Shown here: positions 44,666 to 56,126 of the stretch, piece by piece
Layout of the letters: each line of letters starts with the position of its first letter
Position numbering within the stretch: position 1 is the first letter of the stretch
Source: a bacterium
Lineage (GTDB): Bacteria > Bacillota_I > Bacilli_A > Mycoplasmatales > Mycoplasmoidaceae
Assembly (NCBI GenBank): GCA_017645255.1
Contig: JAGCPI010000007.1
Coordinates: forward strand, 1-58,759
Reading direction: 5' to 3'
Length of the DNA: 58,759 bases
Notes under the pieces: generated by a model
What the model was told of the DNA's origin: nothing
The model's input: only the letters and a program-made list of their open reading frames with translations
The model's database searches: none
Position numbers and translations under genes: made by a program

Positions 44666-45008
44666 CTTTTAATGAAGCATAAATACTTTTAGCTTGTTTA
44701 GTAATCAAAGTAAGTTGATTATTTGATTGCATGGATCCAATAGCTTGGCAAAAACTTTTTAGTTCGTTTAAATTAACTTTTTTTAAATCTTTTAAGATTA
44801 AATTAAAAGAACTATCGCCTAATAATTTATATTCAATGACGTTTGCTGCTCCCCCAACTAAATCATAAAATTTACTAACGTTAATCGTTGGTAAATTATC
44901 ATCTTGATTTTGGTTATTTTGACTTAAAGCTTTTCTTTTTAAACTCCCAAAAGTAATGGCATTTAAAAACTTCGTTTTTGCACTTATTTTTTTATTATTT
45001 TTATCCAT
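44649..45008 (-). CDS. EIIB-like protein lacking the phosphorylation cysteine
   Basis: A 119-residue soluble protein. Residues about 45-115 (FYDLVGGAANVIEYKLLGDSSFNL and ILKDLKKVNLNELKS, then IGSMQSNNQLTLIT) follow the pattern of a PTS glucose-family EIIB domain: a Gly-Gly helix start, a beta strand, Asp-Leu-Lys turn and a Gln-containing strand. The cysteine normally in the first strand is absent (Lys-Leu-Leu-Gly at that place), so phosphotransfer is not expected. A basic Asn/Gln-rich tail precedes it. Position between NAD kinase and the atp genes is unexplained. Confidence 0.5.
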   Translation of the reverse strand: MDKNNKKISAKTKFLNAITFGSLKRKALSQNNQNQDDNLPTINVSKFYDLVGGAANVIEYKLLGDSSFNLILKDLKKVNLNELKSFCQAIGSMQSNNQLTLITKQAKSIYASLKDGSTN

Positions 45009-45019
45009 GACTATCCTTT

Positions 45020-45841
45020 CTATTTTTGACTAATAAATTTATCAATGCGTTCTTTACAACTTCGAGGATCAGTTGGTAAAAAAATGAAGCAATTACTTGG
45101 TTGTAAAATACATTTAAAAACTTTGGTTTTATTTAGTTCTTCAGTAGGAATTAACACTCCATCAAACGCAATTTGGTAATCAATGTTCTTTGCCAATTGA
45201 AAATAAAGAACTTGTTCATGATTAAACAAGACATTGTTGCGTAAATTATGGAATTTATGATTATTAATTGGCAAAATAAATGATAAACACATGGCGGGAA
45301 TATAACTAAAATAAAGCACACTACCATTCGACATATTAATGGCGGTAGAACCACTTGGAGTGCTTAAAATAATTCCACTTCCTTCGTAATTTAAAAATAA
45401 ATTATTTGAATCATTCACCATAATTTTTGCTTTTAAAGTAAAAATAGTTTGGATTACAACATCATTTAATGCAAAATATTCATTAATAATGTTTTGGTGT
45501 TCATCAAAAAGGGTGATTTTAATTGCATAAGGGTGAATGAAATTATTGTCATTAAAAATGACATCAAATTTACTAGGATTATTAACCAATTCTTTTGCAT
45601 TTGCAAAAGTGTAAAAACCTAAAGTTCCCGAATTGATCCCAATTAGTTTTAATCCAATTTGGTGGTATTTATGAAATGATTTTAAAAACGTTCCATCTCC
45701 CCCTAACACAAACGCATATTGAGGATCAAGATGGTTTTCTTCTAAGTGATTATCACTAAAAATTTGCTTTAATTTTTTCACAACTAAAGCATTCTTTGGA
45801 TCATCAATTCATCCTAAAAAAATATAGCTGTTTTTCTTCAT
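45020..45841 (-). CDS. nadK: NAD kinase
   Basis: Phosphorylates NAD to NADP, cytosolic. The 273-residue product has the GGDGT signature at 47-51, the second motif SGSTAINMSNGS for substrate binding, and LGINSGTLGFY between them. Start at ATG 45841 uses a TGA Trp at codon 11. It is the first gene in the minus-strand run that continues into the atp operon, and its promoter lies in 45842-45887, back to back with lgt. Confidence 0.92.
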
Positions 45842-45887
45842 TTTTTATATCAAAAATTATAATATAAAATATTAGTTAAATTTACAT

Positions 45888-47135
45888 ATGATAAGTTTTG
45901 ATATCACCGGAAGTTGTGTGCACTCTAACCCAGTGCAAACCGCTTTTTATATTGGAAGTTTAGATGTTCACTGGTATGCAATAACCTATTTATTAGGATT
46001 TTTAATTGCGATTATAATTGGATGCTTTAAAATGCATTTCTATTATCGAGTGTCATATGAACCTTTCTTTTGATATGCAATCATGGCTATTCCGGGGGCA
46101 ATTTTAGGAGCAAGAATTTGGTCCTACGTCATTGGGGATGCTAAATTTACGGGGGGCAATGCCCTGCATAACTTCATCCAGTTCTTTGGTGGGGACGGTG
46201 CAGGAGGAATTGCTGGGTTAGCTATTTTAGGGGGAGTTATTTTAGATGTCATTATTGCTTTAATTTGGTTCCCACTAATTTTGCGAAGACCAAAATACAC
46301 GGTGCGCGTAATTGATGATAATGGAATTGAAGGGATTAGAAGACCAAGCGTTTGAATTTATGCGGATGCAATTGTGCCACTAATTGTGCTAGGTCAAGCG
46401 ATTGGTCGGTGAGGTAATTTTACCAACCACGAAGTATTTGGTGACATTACTACTGCCCAAAATATTTCCTTCCTTGCTTACATGATTCCAGGAGTATTTA
46501 ATAACATGCTCATTATTCCCCAACAAGCTACTTATGTTAACTTAGTAGAAGTAGCAAACTTCTATCAACCATTCTTTTTATACGAATCATTTGCTGATAT
46601 TATGGTGTGAGCAGCCCTTTACTTCTTACTAGAAAGATTTAGATGAATTAAACGTGGTTCATTAGCTTGTGGATATTTCATTGGGTATGGAATTGTAAGA
46701 AGTTGCATGGAGTTGAACCGGTACGGATTAGATTTTGTTGATAAGATTAATATCCCGTATGGGGATAATGGGTATAGTTTAATGAAGTTTGGTTTTACCA
46801 AAGACTACATTACTGCATGTTGCTTTATTATTTTTGGAGTAATTGGTTTTGTCTTTGTTAACACCTATGTGTTCAAAATGCGTAAATACCAAGTATGTTC
46901 ATTTATCTTGCAAAAATTTGAATACGTGTTTGTTTATAACTATTGAACATTACGTTTGAAATTTAACCAATATCATGCTAAACAAGCACGCAATAATGCT
47001 GGGCATGGCAGTGTATCAGCGTGAAATACTAAAGGCCAAGAAATTAATAAAAAATTAGTTGAATCTAAATCATTGTTAAATAAACTAAGTGCATATGACC
47101 GTACTAAAGGTTTAAAGTATTACTATGCGGATTAA
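45888..47135 (+). CDS. lgt: Prolipoprotein diacylglyceryl transferase
   Basis: Membrane enzyme that attaches diacylglycerol to the lipobox cysteine of prolipoproteins. The 415-residue product has seven membrane segments and the signature GRWGNFTNHEVFG, plus YLLGFLIAIIIGC and PGAILGARIW earlier (His/Arg/Gly active-site region). It is about 130 residues longer than E. coli Lgt; the excess is a Lys/Asn-rich cytoplasmic C-terminus and expanded loops. TGA codons encode many Trp residues. Lipoprotein synthesis is expected in mollicutes. Confidence 0.93.
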
Positions 47136-47159
47136 AAACAATAAAGGAAAGAAAGAAAA

Positions 47160-48131
47160 ATGTTAAAAAGTGTTGATCCAAGTCAAAAAGATAAATTTTT
47201 TGATATTTTAATCATTGGTTCAGGCCCAGGAGGGCTTACGGCTGCTATTTATGCGGCAAGAGCCGAATTAAGAGTTGCATTTATTGAAGGAAGTACCCCA
47301 GGGGGGAAAGTTACTACAACTTCCAAGATTGAAAACTACCCTGGATTTAGTACCATTAATGGAGCAGACCTTGCTTTAAATATGCTTAACCAAGCAAACA
47401 ACTTAAAAGCACAATATTTGTATGGATGAGTAACTAGCATTACCCAAGACCTTGAAAACAACTTATTTTGCGTAAGCACAAAAGAAGGACAAACTTATTT
47501 TAGTAAGGTTGTGATTGTTGCGACAGGCATGAAAGAACGCAAATTAGGTTTAGCAAGAGAAAAAGAATTTGAAGGAAAAGGAATTAGTTATTGTGCGGTG
47601 TGTGATGGTAGTTTGTATACCAACAAAGATGTCGCAGTAACTGGTGGGGGCAATAGTGCGGTGCAAGAATCTTTGTATTTGTGCAAAATGGTGAAAACTT
47701 TATATTTAATTCACCGCCGCAATGAATTTCGGGCTGATAAAATTATTGTTGATGAATTAAAGCAAAAGCCAAACGTTAAAATTTATACTCCTTATGTCAT
47801 TACTGAATATCTTGGTGATCAACACTTAAAGGGAATTAAGATTAAAAATGTTGAAACTAATGAAGAAAAAATTTTAGCTGTTGAATGCTTATTTCCTTTC
47901 ATTGGTTTTAATCCTGCCACCGAATTTTTAACTAACTTCCCAATTCTTAATGAAGCCAAACAAATTATTACCAATGAACATAAACAAACTTCCGTCCCAG
48001 GTTTATATGCAGTTGGGGATGTTACTACCAATCCATTTCGACAAATTACTACTGCTACCAGTGATGGTACAACCGCAGCACTAGATGCAATTGATTACAT
48101 CAATAAAAATGCCAAAAACTGAAATTGATAA
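47160..48131 (+). CDS. trxB: Thioredoxin reductase
   Basis: FAD/NADPH flavoenzyme that reduces thioredoxin, 323 residues. The FAD motif is IIGSGPGGLTAAIYAAR (residues 19-35), the redox pair is C145/C148 in YCAVCDG, the NADPH motif is VTGGGNSAVQESLYL, and the C-terminal FAD motif is GLYAVGDVTTNPFRQI. The end at TAA 48129-48131 follows two TGA Trp codons, extending the gene past the standard-code stop and overlapping whiA by 23 bases. AAAGGAAAGAAAGA precedes the ATG. Confidence 0.95.
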
Positions 48132-49020
48132 TTTCACCAAAAAAGTAAAATATGAACTAATCATGAAAAAATATAACCAAGCAGAACAACAATTCGTCAT
48201 GTTTGGTTATTTTTTTCAATCCCCGCATTTAAGTAAATTAACTTTTCATTTAAAGCTTAATTTAATTAATAAATTCATTGTCCAACTAATGATGCAACAG
48301 TTTAAAACCATGAAAGTTGAAGTAAATGCGAAACAAATTAATGTAAGTTTTAATAAAGAAAATTATTTAAATGCTTTTATTACTAATAACTTGTCATATT
48401 TAGTTAATTATGATAAAAAACAATCATTACCATGAACTTGTTTTTTAGTAGGATGGTTTTTAAATAAAGGAAGTGTTAGTGATTTAAAAAACAAGTCGCA
48501 CCACTTAGAATTAAAGTTAAATCACCTTGATTATAAACAAGACTTAACAAAATTATTGCACCATTTAAAATGTCACTTTAAGTTTTTACAACGTACTAAC
48601 TATGGAATTTTTTATTTAAAAAAACCACAGGAAATTTCTGACTTCTTAAAGTTATTAAATGCTGACGAAGCAGTGTTAACTTTTGAAAGTGATTTAGCCA
48701 CCAAACAAAGCATGAACTTAATGCAACGGTGAGATAACCTTGATTTGCTTAATGCAGTAAAAACCCAAAAGTCAATTGATAAACAAATTAGCATCATTAA
48801 CTATTTAAAAAAAGTTGGTTTATTTGTTCAACTAAAAGCAAAGGAACAAATCCTGTGCAATTATCGTTTAAAATACAAAGATAAAGGATTAAATAATTTA
48901 GCAATTTCAATCAACCAAGAACAAGCTGATCCTACTTATACTTCCAAAAGTGATTTAGCTTATTTATTTAAGAAATTAATGAAGATTGCCATTACATACA
49001 AACAACAACATGAAGAATAA
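48109..49020 (+). CDS. whiA: DNA-binding protein WhiA
   Basis: WhiA proteins combine a LAGLIDADG-like domain and a helix-turn-helix; in Firmicutes they influence division and chromosome segregation. The 303-residue protein shows CFLVGWFLNKGSVSD with HHLELK (LAGLIDADG-like core) and DPTYTSKSDLAYLFKKLMKI (HTH end, typical of the family). Start is ATG 48109 inside the end of trxB. It overlaps the next gene by 11 bases, forming a trxB-whiA-unknown unit. Confidence 0.85.
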
Positions 49021-51547
49021 TTTATTAAAGAAGATTTTTTATTGCTTAGGCAATGACGTTCCTTGATATGAACTAAGCAATGATAAAAATAATGAAAAAA
49101 AACAAATTAAATTAGAAAATAAGATTTTAAATTTAATGACCGCTAAAAACTTCAAAATTACTGACTCTAATTATGTCCAAGAAACATCGAGTCCAATTTT
49201 TAGTTTGCCTAATTTTATGCAAATTAACTGGCCAAGTGGGACAGATGCTACTTACTTTAAATCATACGAAGTACTAAAGTATTTTGAAGACGTCGGAATG
49301 ATTAAGTTCAAATTAACTTTAGCCCATGACACCAGTAAAGAATATTTGATCAAAGGCTTTAATAACTGAAATGATATCTTAACACACTGTGAAAGTGATA
49401 TTGAAGCAAAGTTTAAATCAACCCCAGTCATGGATTATTTAAAATCCAAAGAATTTGCGTGCTTTTTAGGACAAGTAAATGATCAACACCTCGAAAGTTT
49501 GATTGGCTCGTTATATGACAATCACTTTATTAAAGAAAAATCAATCAAAATGAGTATTGTGGGAATTGATTACCAAAGCAATTGCTATAGTTTGCAAATA
49601 AATTGGTTAGTTGATCCTAAATACCATTACTTACTAAAAATTGATAGTGCTTTTGTGTCGTATTTGAAAGAACAAATTGATTTACTAACCAACTTTGTGA
49701 ATACCAATGAAACTTTAATTAATAACTTAAAGAAAATTACCTTACGCAAAATCAGTGACCAAGCGTACATGAATAATTTTTGAAAGCAAGGCCTTGAAGA
49801 TTATTTAAAAGCTCACAAGTTTGATAAACTTGAATTAACGATTCGTGATATTAACGAAGCTAATTCCACAATGATGGTGGATTTTTATGATCCATACATC
49901 AAGAATGACGTTACCAATACTTATGTCATTGATGACTTACTAAAAGCAAAAGAAGTCCGGACTCAAATTATCAAAGTTTTACATACTTATGAATTTAATG
50001 ATAAGTTAGTTTCGCTATATACAAATAAACAATTAAATAATGAAAATGCAACTTCATTACTAAAGGAATTTGGTTTTGATGAAAACTTTACTTTAAATTG
50101 AAAAGAACATAACCAATTGCCACAATTAATGGTGGAAATTAAGTCAGTTAATTTATCGCAATGCAGTGCAACTAATTTAATTTCCATTCCAAGTTTATTT
50201 GCTAAATTTGTTAATAATTATATTAGCACCATGCAATTTAGCGAAATCGTGTTTGGTGATCCGGCTTTTCAAAAAATCTTAATTGATAATTATTTTGATT
50301 ATAGTCAACTAAACAATGATTGTTTTAGTTTAGCAATGGAACAATATGATGCAGTTTGAAAACAACAAGTGTTAGAACACCCATTTAAAGTAATGACAAA
50401 AGTTAATCAAGTTGACCCAATTATTTACATTAGTAACGTTAATGGCATTTTAAACTCGCATGAAATTTACTCAACCAATAAACAAATCACATTGAATATG
50501 ACTAAATATTTAGATTTATTAGCCAAAGATGATGAATTTGTTAAGATGTTGTGCCAACAATCTTATGATGAATTAACTAGTAGTGATTTTGATAAAAAGT
50601 TAAAAGTGTTTGCTGATAATCTCATCATTAAGCATAACCAATTAAATTTAGCAAATAGTAATTATCATTTACATTTAGATTACACTGCTCCATTCCAAGT
50701 ATTTAACATCGTAGTAAAAGATAACGAACAACACCAAGCAAACAAGTACATTAGTAATAAGTATTCTCACAACTACCTAGGATTAAGTACAGCAGTGCAC
50801 AACCCTGGTTTTTATAATAAATTAACTGAACTTGCACAAAATTGATTTGCTAACCCTAAACAAGAAATTGATAAAGAAGCAATTAACAATTTAATTGCTA
50901 GTTATGTTGAAGGAGTTTATTTTGATAACATTACTTATCAAAAGCAACTTGAAACAGATGCTCAAACTAACCAACCAATCATCATTTTCAAAATCTTGTT
51001 TAAAGTGTTATTTCCAGTGATGGAATTTAGCATTGCTAAATTAGAAAAAGAAGTTGATCTAGCGACTTTATCTAATTTATTTAGTGAACAAGTTGCTAAT
51101 TACTTAGCAGTGCAAACTAACCAAGTCAATGAATATAAAGTAAGTGATTTAATTAAGCAATTCAATAATACTAAATTTACTGCTTTAGATAAAGAAGACG
51201 GTAAAGTTACTATCTCGCAATGAAATAGTGATAGTAATTCAATGATTATGTACGCAATTAGCATCCCAAGTTTAAGCATTGATATTTCGGACTATACTTT
51301 TAATTTAAAGATGGTATTAGATGCCTGAAAGGATGTTAATAAGTTTAATGATGAATTAATTAGCAAGATTAAACAAACTTTACCCGCAAACCAATTAGTA
51401 AAATTTAAGCAAAATCAATCATTATTTAACCCAGGTTTAGATTTAAGTAATAAACCAAGTTGATGAAAAAATGACCGTTTAGGTTTTAAACTAAACGATC
51501 ATTCATTAGATATTTATTATGGTAATTTATTAATTCAAACTTACTAA
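49010..51547 (+). CDS. Large conserved-looking protein of unknown function
   Basis: An 845-residue protein with no signal peptide, no membrane segment and no motif I recognise. It is rich in Asn, Lys, Asp, Leu and Ile, with many Phe-Leu-Lys-Phe patches, and seems built of several repeated modules of about 120-170 residues, each with a pattern like Trp-x-x-x-Leu followed by a strand-rich segment (WKQGLEDYLKAHKFDKLELT near 260; YDAVWKQQVLEHPFKVMTK near 450). At least nine TGA codons are Trp. The start overlaps the whiA stop, so it is translated with whiA. It could be a large cytosolic scaffold or surface protein released without signal; neither is supported. Confidence 0.8.
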
Positions 51548-51552
51548 TACTT

Positions 51553-52752
51553 TTAATGATGATGCTTTAGATGAGCTTTTTCGCATGCTTGAGCGATTGC
51601 TCATCAACAACAAAAGAAAATATAATACGCAATAATACATCCTACATAAACACCAAATTGTGCTCCTGAACCAGGGGTGCTAGTATAAAAATTATACTTG
51701 CTAACATCCGGGTCAAAATTACTGGAGTTAATCGCATCAAAGATATGTAAGATGGTTGCGTGATTTAATGTGCTTATGGAATACATATGCACATTTTTAT
51801 TTAAATTAGTTAATGAACCATAAACACTAAAAACATTTTGGGGAAAGTAAACAAGACTGTTTGCACTAATAGTGCGAATGGTGCCATAACCAATTCCCAT
51901 GTTATGATAAATTTGAGCAAGTTGGCTAGTATTAGGCATGTGGGCTAATACTAGTTGACCATTTTTTAGAGTCACAAATGCTTCATGATCAACAGTAAAT
52001 CATTTACTAATCATGGCATTGGCAAATTCAGTACGTTGCGTACCAGAAAAACTGTTAAGCATTTGGTTGGAAACACTAATTAAATTGTGCCCATGGCCAT
52101 TAAACGTAATTAAATCACTAACTCCCCCTACAACATGATTAGTTACTGGAACATTTAAATAATTAGATGCTTGTACTTTGTTTCAATACCGAACTGCACC
52201 ACTAATAAATGGCAGCACCGTAAAGTAAACCATTTGGTAAGCAATATAAATCATTCCCCAACCAGTTATTTGGAATTTTGGAATTCCATGGGAAGTTTTT
52301 GCTAATATAAAACCAGTAAAAACAAAATCAACAATTGGACTAAACATGTGATATCACACGGTGCTAGTTCAATCCGCAGCACTCATAAATTCAGCATGAA
52401 TTACATCTGATCTTAACAATAAACAGTTAAAACCTAGAAATACAAAAAGAATATACGAGTCAGCACAAATAAGGAAGTAATCTTTATTAAAAATTTTGCG
52501 GTTATGCAAAAAAGCATACAACAACAAAAAGGTTCAAAAAATTAAATTACCTTGGATCGTAAGGTATTGGAAAGAATTAAATCAAATTCCATTGTGAATG
52601 TTATAAAAGGTAAAAATGACAACAGGAAATGTTAATAAACAACAACACAATGCAAGAATTCGGTCTCATTGTTTTAATCCTTGCCAATATGGATGATGAA
52701 TAAAAGCAAGTTTGTTTTTATCCATCCTCTGGTGATGAACTAAAATTTTCAT
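51553..52752 (-). CDS. Polytopic membrane protein, DUF1600-like
   Basis: A 399-residue membrane protein with about seven hydrophobic helices. TIQGNLIFWTFLLLYAFLH and WYHMFSPIVDFVFTGF recall the mycoplasma DUF1600 family (a Thr-x-Gln-x-Asn motif at a helix start, a His in a later helix). A polar region of about 150 residues near residues 230-370 probably faces outside. The C-terminus ends in Lys-His-His-His. Many TGA Trp codons. ATG 52752 has only a weak ribosome binding site. Converges with the 845-residue gene, five bases apart. Confidence 0.65.
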
Positions 52753-52849
52753 TCTTAATTTTTATTATTTTTTTATTATGAAATATTATAAATATATTTT
52801 TTTTCTTTATAATAATATATAGTTACTATTTCAAAAGGTAACAAAAATC

Positions 52850-53302
52850 ATGTCAAGAGATTATACTACACGTGTAATATTGATTACGCTCTTTCTCATC
52901 TTTTTCATTATTTGAGTTCCACTAGTAGCCTGTGGAGGACAAGGATTGGTTGACCAAGCCAACCAATGATTGTACCAACCAACTGGTAATGAGTACGTTT
53001 TATTAAATGTTGAAAGTAACTTAAATGGTTACTCGTTAGTAACAGCTTCTTATTTAGCTGCTCACTGTCATGGATGAATTTCCACTCAAACGTTACTAGT
53101 TTGAACAAGATGTATGCAAGCATCTTGGGCATTCCTTGCATTTATGTTAATCATCATGATCTTAATGCCTGCGTTAACTGCTCACAAACGCACTATCATT
53201 GACATGCAATGAATCAACATTAAGAACATTAACTACATTAAGGATAAAAATATTAACGTAGCTAAAGATACTGATACTACTGGTGATCAACTAAATTTAT
53301 AA
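52850..53302 (+). CDS. Small membrane protein with possible lipobox
   Basis: A 150-residue protein hidden from standard-code ORF finding by seven TGA codons. The N-terminal helix (about 8-27) ends in PLVAC, a fair lipobox with Cys28 as the potential lipid site, followed by Gly-Gly. A second hydrophobic helix lies near 93-112, followed by a charged tail (NIKNINYIKDKNINVAKDTD). Either a lipoprotein with an additional anchor or a two-pass membrane protein. AAAAGGTAAC precedes the ATG. The 97-base region upstream, shared with the DUF1600-like gene, has TATAATA near 52808. Confidence 0.65.
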
Positions 53303-53324
53303 ATCAATATAACTAATCGATTAG

Positions 53325-53357
53325 AAAAAAGAATGACTTACAAGGTCATTCTTTTTT
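53325..53357 (+). terminator. Terminator after the small membrane protein
   Basis: AGAATGAC/GGTCATTCT hairpin with a short loop, flanked by an A run and seven Ts. Confidence 0.85.
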
Positions 53358-53414
53358 TATCATAAATTGTTTTTAAAATTTAAGAACAATGATAATTGCT
53401 ATTCAAAGCAATAA

Positions 53415-53448
53415 ATAAAAAAAGAATTGGTAGTAAACCCAATTCTTT
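53415..53448 (-). terminator. Terminator after rpmF
   Basis: AAAGAATTGG/CCAATTCTTT hairpin (53421-53430 with 53439-53448), then seven Ts on the minus strand. Confidence 0.85.
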
Positions 53449-53468
53449 ATTTTGATAAATGTATTTAA

Positions 53469-53651
53469 TTATTCTTCACTAAAGTTAATAATTTGTTTAC
53501 CTTTATAGTATCCACAATAAGGACAAACCATATGTAAAGAAATTAACTTGTTGCAGTGAGCACATCTTGTTACACTAACTGGATCAAGATGTAAGTGACT
53601 GCGTCTTTTATTTTTGCGGGCTTTACTTACACGACGTTGTTGTACTGCCAT
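53469..53651 (-). CDS. rpmF: 50S ribosomal protein L32
   Basis: A 60-residue large-subunit protein. MAVQQRRVSKARKNKRRSH is the typical basic start, and the zinc ligands are CAHC and CPYC. AAGGAGGG lies eight bases before the ATG. It is last in the rpsB-to-rpmF run and is followed by its own terminator. Confidence 0.96.
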   Translation of the reverse strand: MAVQQRRVSKARKNKRRSHLHLDPVSVTRCAHCNKLISLHMVCPYCGYYKGKQIINFSEE

Positions 53652-53705
53652 TTAAGTTCCCTCCTTATCTATTGTTAAATATATTATTATAAATTTATTT
53701 TTGAA

Positions 53706-54878
53706 TTAGAAAATTCAACTGCTTCAGTGTTGAAGATATGGGAATAGTTGGAATAAAGTGCTGTTTTGACAGAAACTAAAACATTGATATAAACCAAAGA
53801 AAATAATCACAATGATTAATGAATCTAAGCGGTCAAGAATTCCCCCATGACCTGGTAGTCAATTGCTGAAATCTTTAATCTTTAGTCAACGTTTAAACGC
53901 ACTAAATAATAAGTCACCACCAATAGCAATTACTCCCGTAGCAATTCCTAAAAAGAATAATACTAGATAAACTACTCACTTGTGACCGTATGCAGTCGCA
54001 CTTACTTCAGTCGCACCAAATAAATTACCCATGATGTTATTGTTAATAATGGTAATTCCGAAGTTGTTAACTTCTCTGGTGTTATCTAATTGGTAAAATG
54101 CCATGATGATTAACATGCTAATAAAGCACGCACATACACCCGTAGCAGCTCCTTCTCAAGTCTTGTGGGGACTGATTTTTTCTCACATTTTGTGCTTACC
54201 ATACCAACTACCACCAAAGTAAGCAAAAGTGTCATTAAAGAATACTGGCACAAAGATGATAAAGATTGCTGATCAAGTGTGAAGAAGCATGATCATGTTA
54301 AAGAATAAGAAAGCATAAACAATTAAAATGTAACCAACGTAGTGCGCAGTTAATTGTCCATACGTAATATTCTTTAAGTTGGTTCCTTGACCAACATAAA
54401 GCAAGAATGCTCCACCAAAGATTCCAACTAATTGGCATCAACCAAAGTCTTTGGTAATCGTGCTAATTTCCATGTGACAATAATGCATGTAATTGCAATA
54501 ATAAATGAATGTTGGAGCATATGCCACACAAATTGCAACCGCATACCAAATACTAAAAGGTCATAGATGCTTTCATCCTTTGTAGAACAACCGGTATAGT
54601 TCAAAAAGAACTACACCCATTATAATCATGCCGATTGTAATAAATGTTCAACCAAAACCTCGTTGGACATATCCATTGAAAAAGTTAAAGCCAAAGATGT
54701 TAATGCTACTTGCACCAAAAAAGAAGAATAAGCATAAAAAGCCAACTAATAGGGTTGCAGTAGCAATTCGCTTAATTAAATTCGTGCGAAATTCATACTT
54801 TTTATCTTCAGCTAATTCATCATGGTGGGGATGCTTTATTTTTGAAATAGTAAAGCGTTGTCTATTTTTTAGAGGCAT
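53706..54878 (-). CDS. cdsA: Phosphatidate cytidylyltransferase
   Basis: Membrane enzyme making CDP-diacylglycerol from phosphatidate and CTP for phospholipid synthesis, 390 residues with about eight helices. The C-terminal signature SAFKRWLKIKDFSNWLPGHG and GGILDRLDS is diagnostic; FNDTFAYFGGSWYGKHKM earlier is also conserved. I placed the start at ATG 54878 because GGGAGG lies eight bases upstream; ATG 54884 is too close to it. It overlaps the end of uppS. Many TGA Trp codons. Confidence 0.92.
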
Positions 54879-55566
54879 TACCATATCCTCCCTTACGAAT
54901 ATCGCGCGTTTTAAATTCGGCTAGATTTTGTTTAAAAATATCTAAAGTATAATCAGGAAATTTAGTAGGTTCAAAAATAAATTCTGCATATGCGATTTGG
55001 TAAAGCAAAAAATTGCTAATGCGTTCTTCGCCACTGGTTCGAATCATTAAATCAACTTGGGGTAAATTCTTCGTTAATAAATACGAACTAAATTCTTCCA
55101 TATCAACTTCGTGATCTAGTTTTTGAATTTGGTTGCACGCGTGTACAATGTCTTGCATACCACCATAATTAAACACGAAATTAATAATAAGTCCCGTGTG
55201 ATCTTTAGTATTGTTAACTAATGATTGCAAATCATTAATGATTGGCCGTGGTAATTTATCTTCAAATCCCGTCCAAAAGAATTTAAGATTACTATCAATA
55301 AATTCTTGTTGGTGCGATTTCACGTAATCATCTAAATATTTAAATAAGAATTCAATTTCTTTGGGATCACGCTTTCAGTTTTCAAGTGAAAACAAATAAA
55401 AACTTAATACCCCAATTTCTGGATTAGTTTTTAATCCAGTAATTAATTCTTGTAACCGTTTTACTCCAGCCTGATGGCCATAAGTACGAGGCATATTTCT
55501 CGCTTTCGCTCATCGGCCGTTGCCATCGACAATGAATGCGATATGTAATTTATGATTTAAATCCAT
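54862..55566 (-). CDS. uppS: Isoprenyl (undecaprenyl) diphosphate synthase
   Basis: A cis-prenyltransferase of 234 residues. The active-site start [20 protein letters not shown] has the catalytic Asp, and LMIRTSGEERISNFLLYQIA matches the C-terminal signature. Wall-less mollicutes keep this enzyme although they lack murein; its product may serve other carriers or tRNA/lipid roles, which is inference. Start at ATG 55566 relies on TGA Trp codons. Placed between frr and cdsA as in most Firmicutes. Confidence 0.93.
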
Positions 55567-55569
55567 TTG

Positions 55570-56124
55570 TTAAATGGTTAATAGTTCTTTTTCCTTCGCT
55601 TTAAATAAACTATCGATTTGGTTATTCCAATCTTTGGTAAGATTATCTAATTCCTTATCAAGTTTGCGAATGATGTCTTCACTAACTGATTCATCAGCGT
55701 GAATTTTTTTGTGTTCTTTTTGCCGAATATCCCGAATTTTCGTTTTTGCTTCTTCAACTTTTACCTTGATTTGTTTAACAGTTTGTTTACGCAAATCCAT
55801 GGTTGGTTGAGGCACAGTAATCGTAATTACGTCTCCATTGACAACTGGGGTATAACCTAAATTAGCAGTATTAATGCCAGCTACGATTGCTTTAATTTGG
55901 GAAGCATCAAAAGGTTTAATAAGAATTTTGCGTGGTTCTGGTGTGGAAATATTTGCTAATTGATTTAATGGAGTTTTTGCTCCATAGTTATCAACTTTAA
56001 TTCCGTAAAAAACGGTTGGATTAGCTCGTCCCGTGCGCACCTTGGCAAATTCAGCATTTAGTCAATCAATGACTCGGGTTGCTTCAGCAGTAAATTCTTT
56101 TTTTAATGAATTTTGATCCAACAT
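55570..56124 (-). CDS. frr: Ribosome recycling factor
   Basis: Splits the post-termination ribosome with EF-G. The 184-residue protein has VRTGRANPTVFYGIKVDNYGAKTPLNQLANIS (in parts), the FDASQIKAI segment and the helical C-terminus KELDNLTKDWNNQIDSLFKAKEKELL. Normal length. A TGA Trp near residue 21 separates it under the standard code. It follows pyrH by two bases. Confidence 0.95.
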
Positions 56125-56126
56125 AA

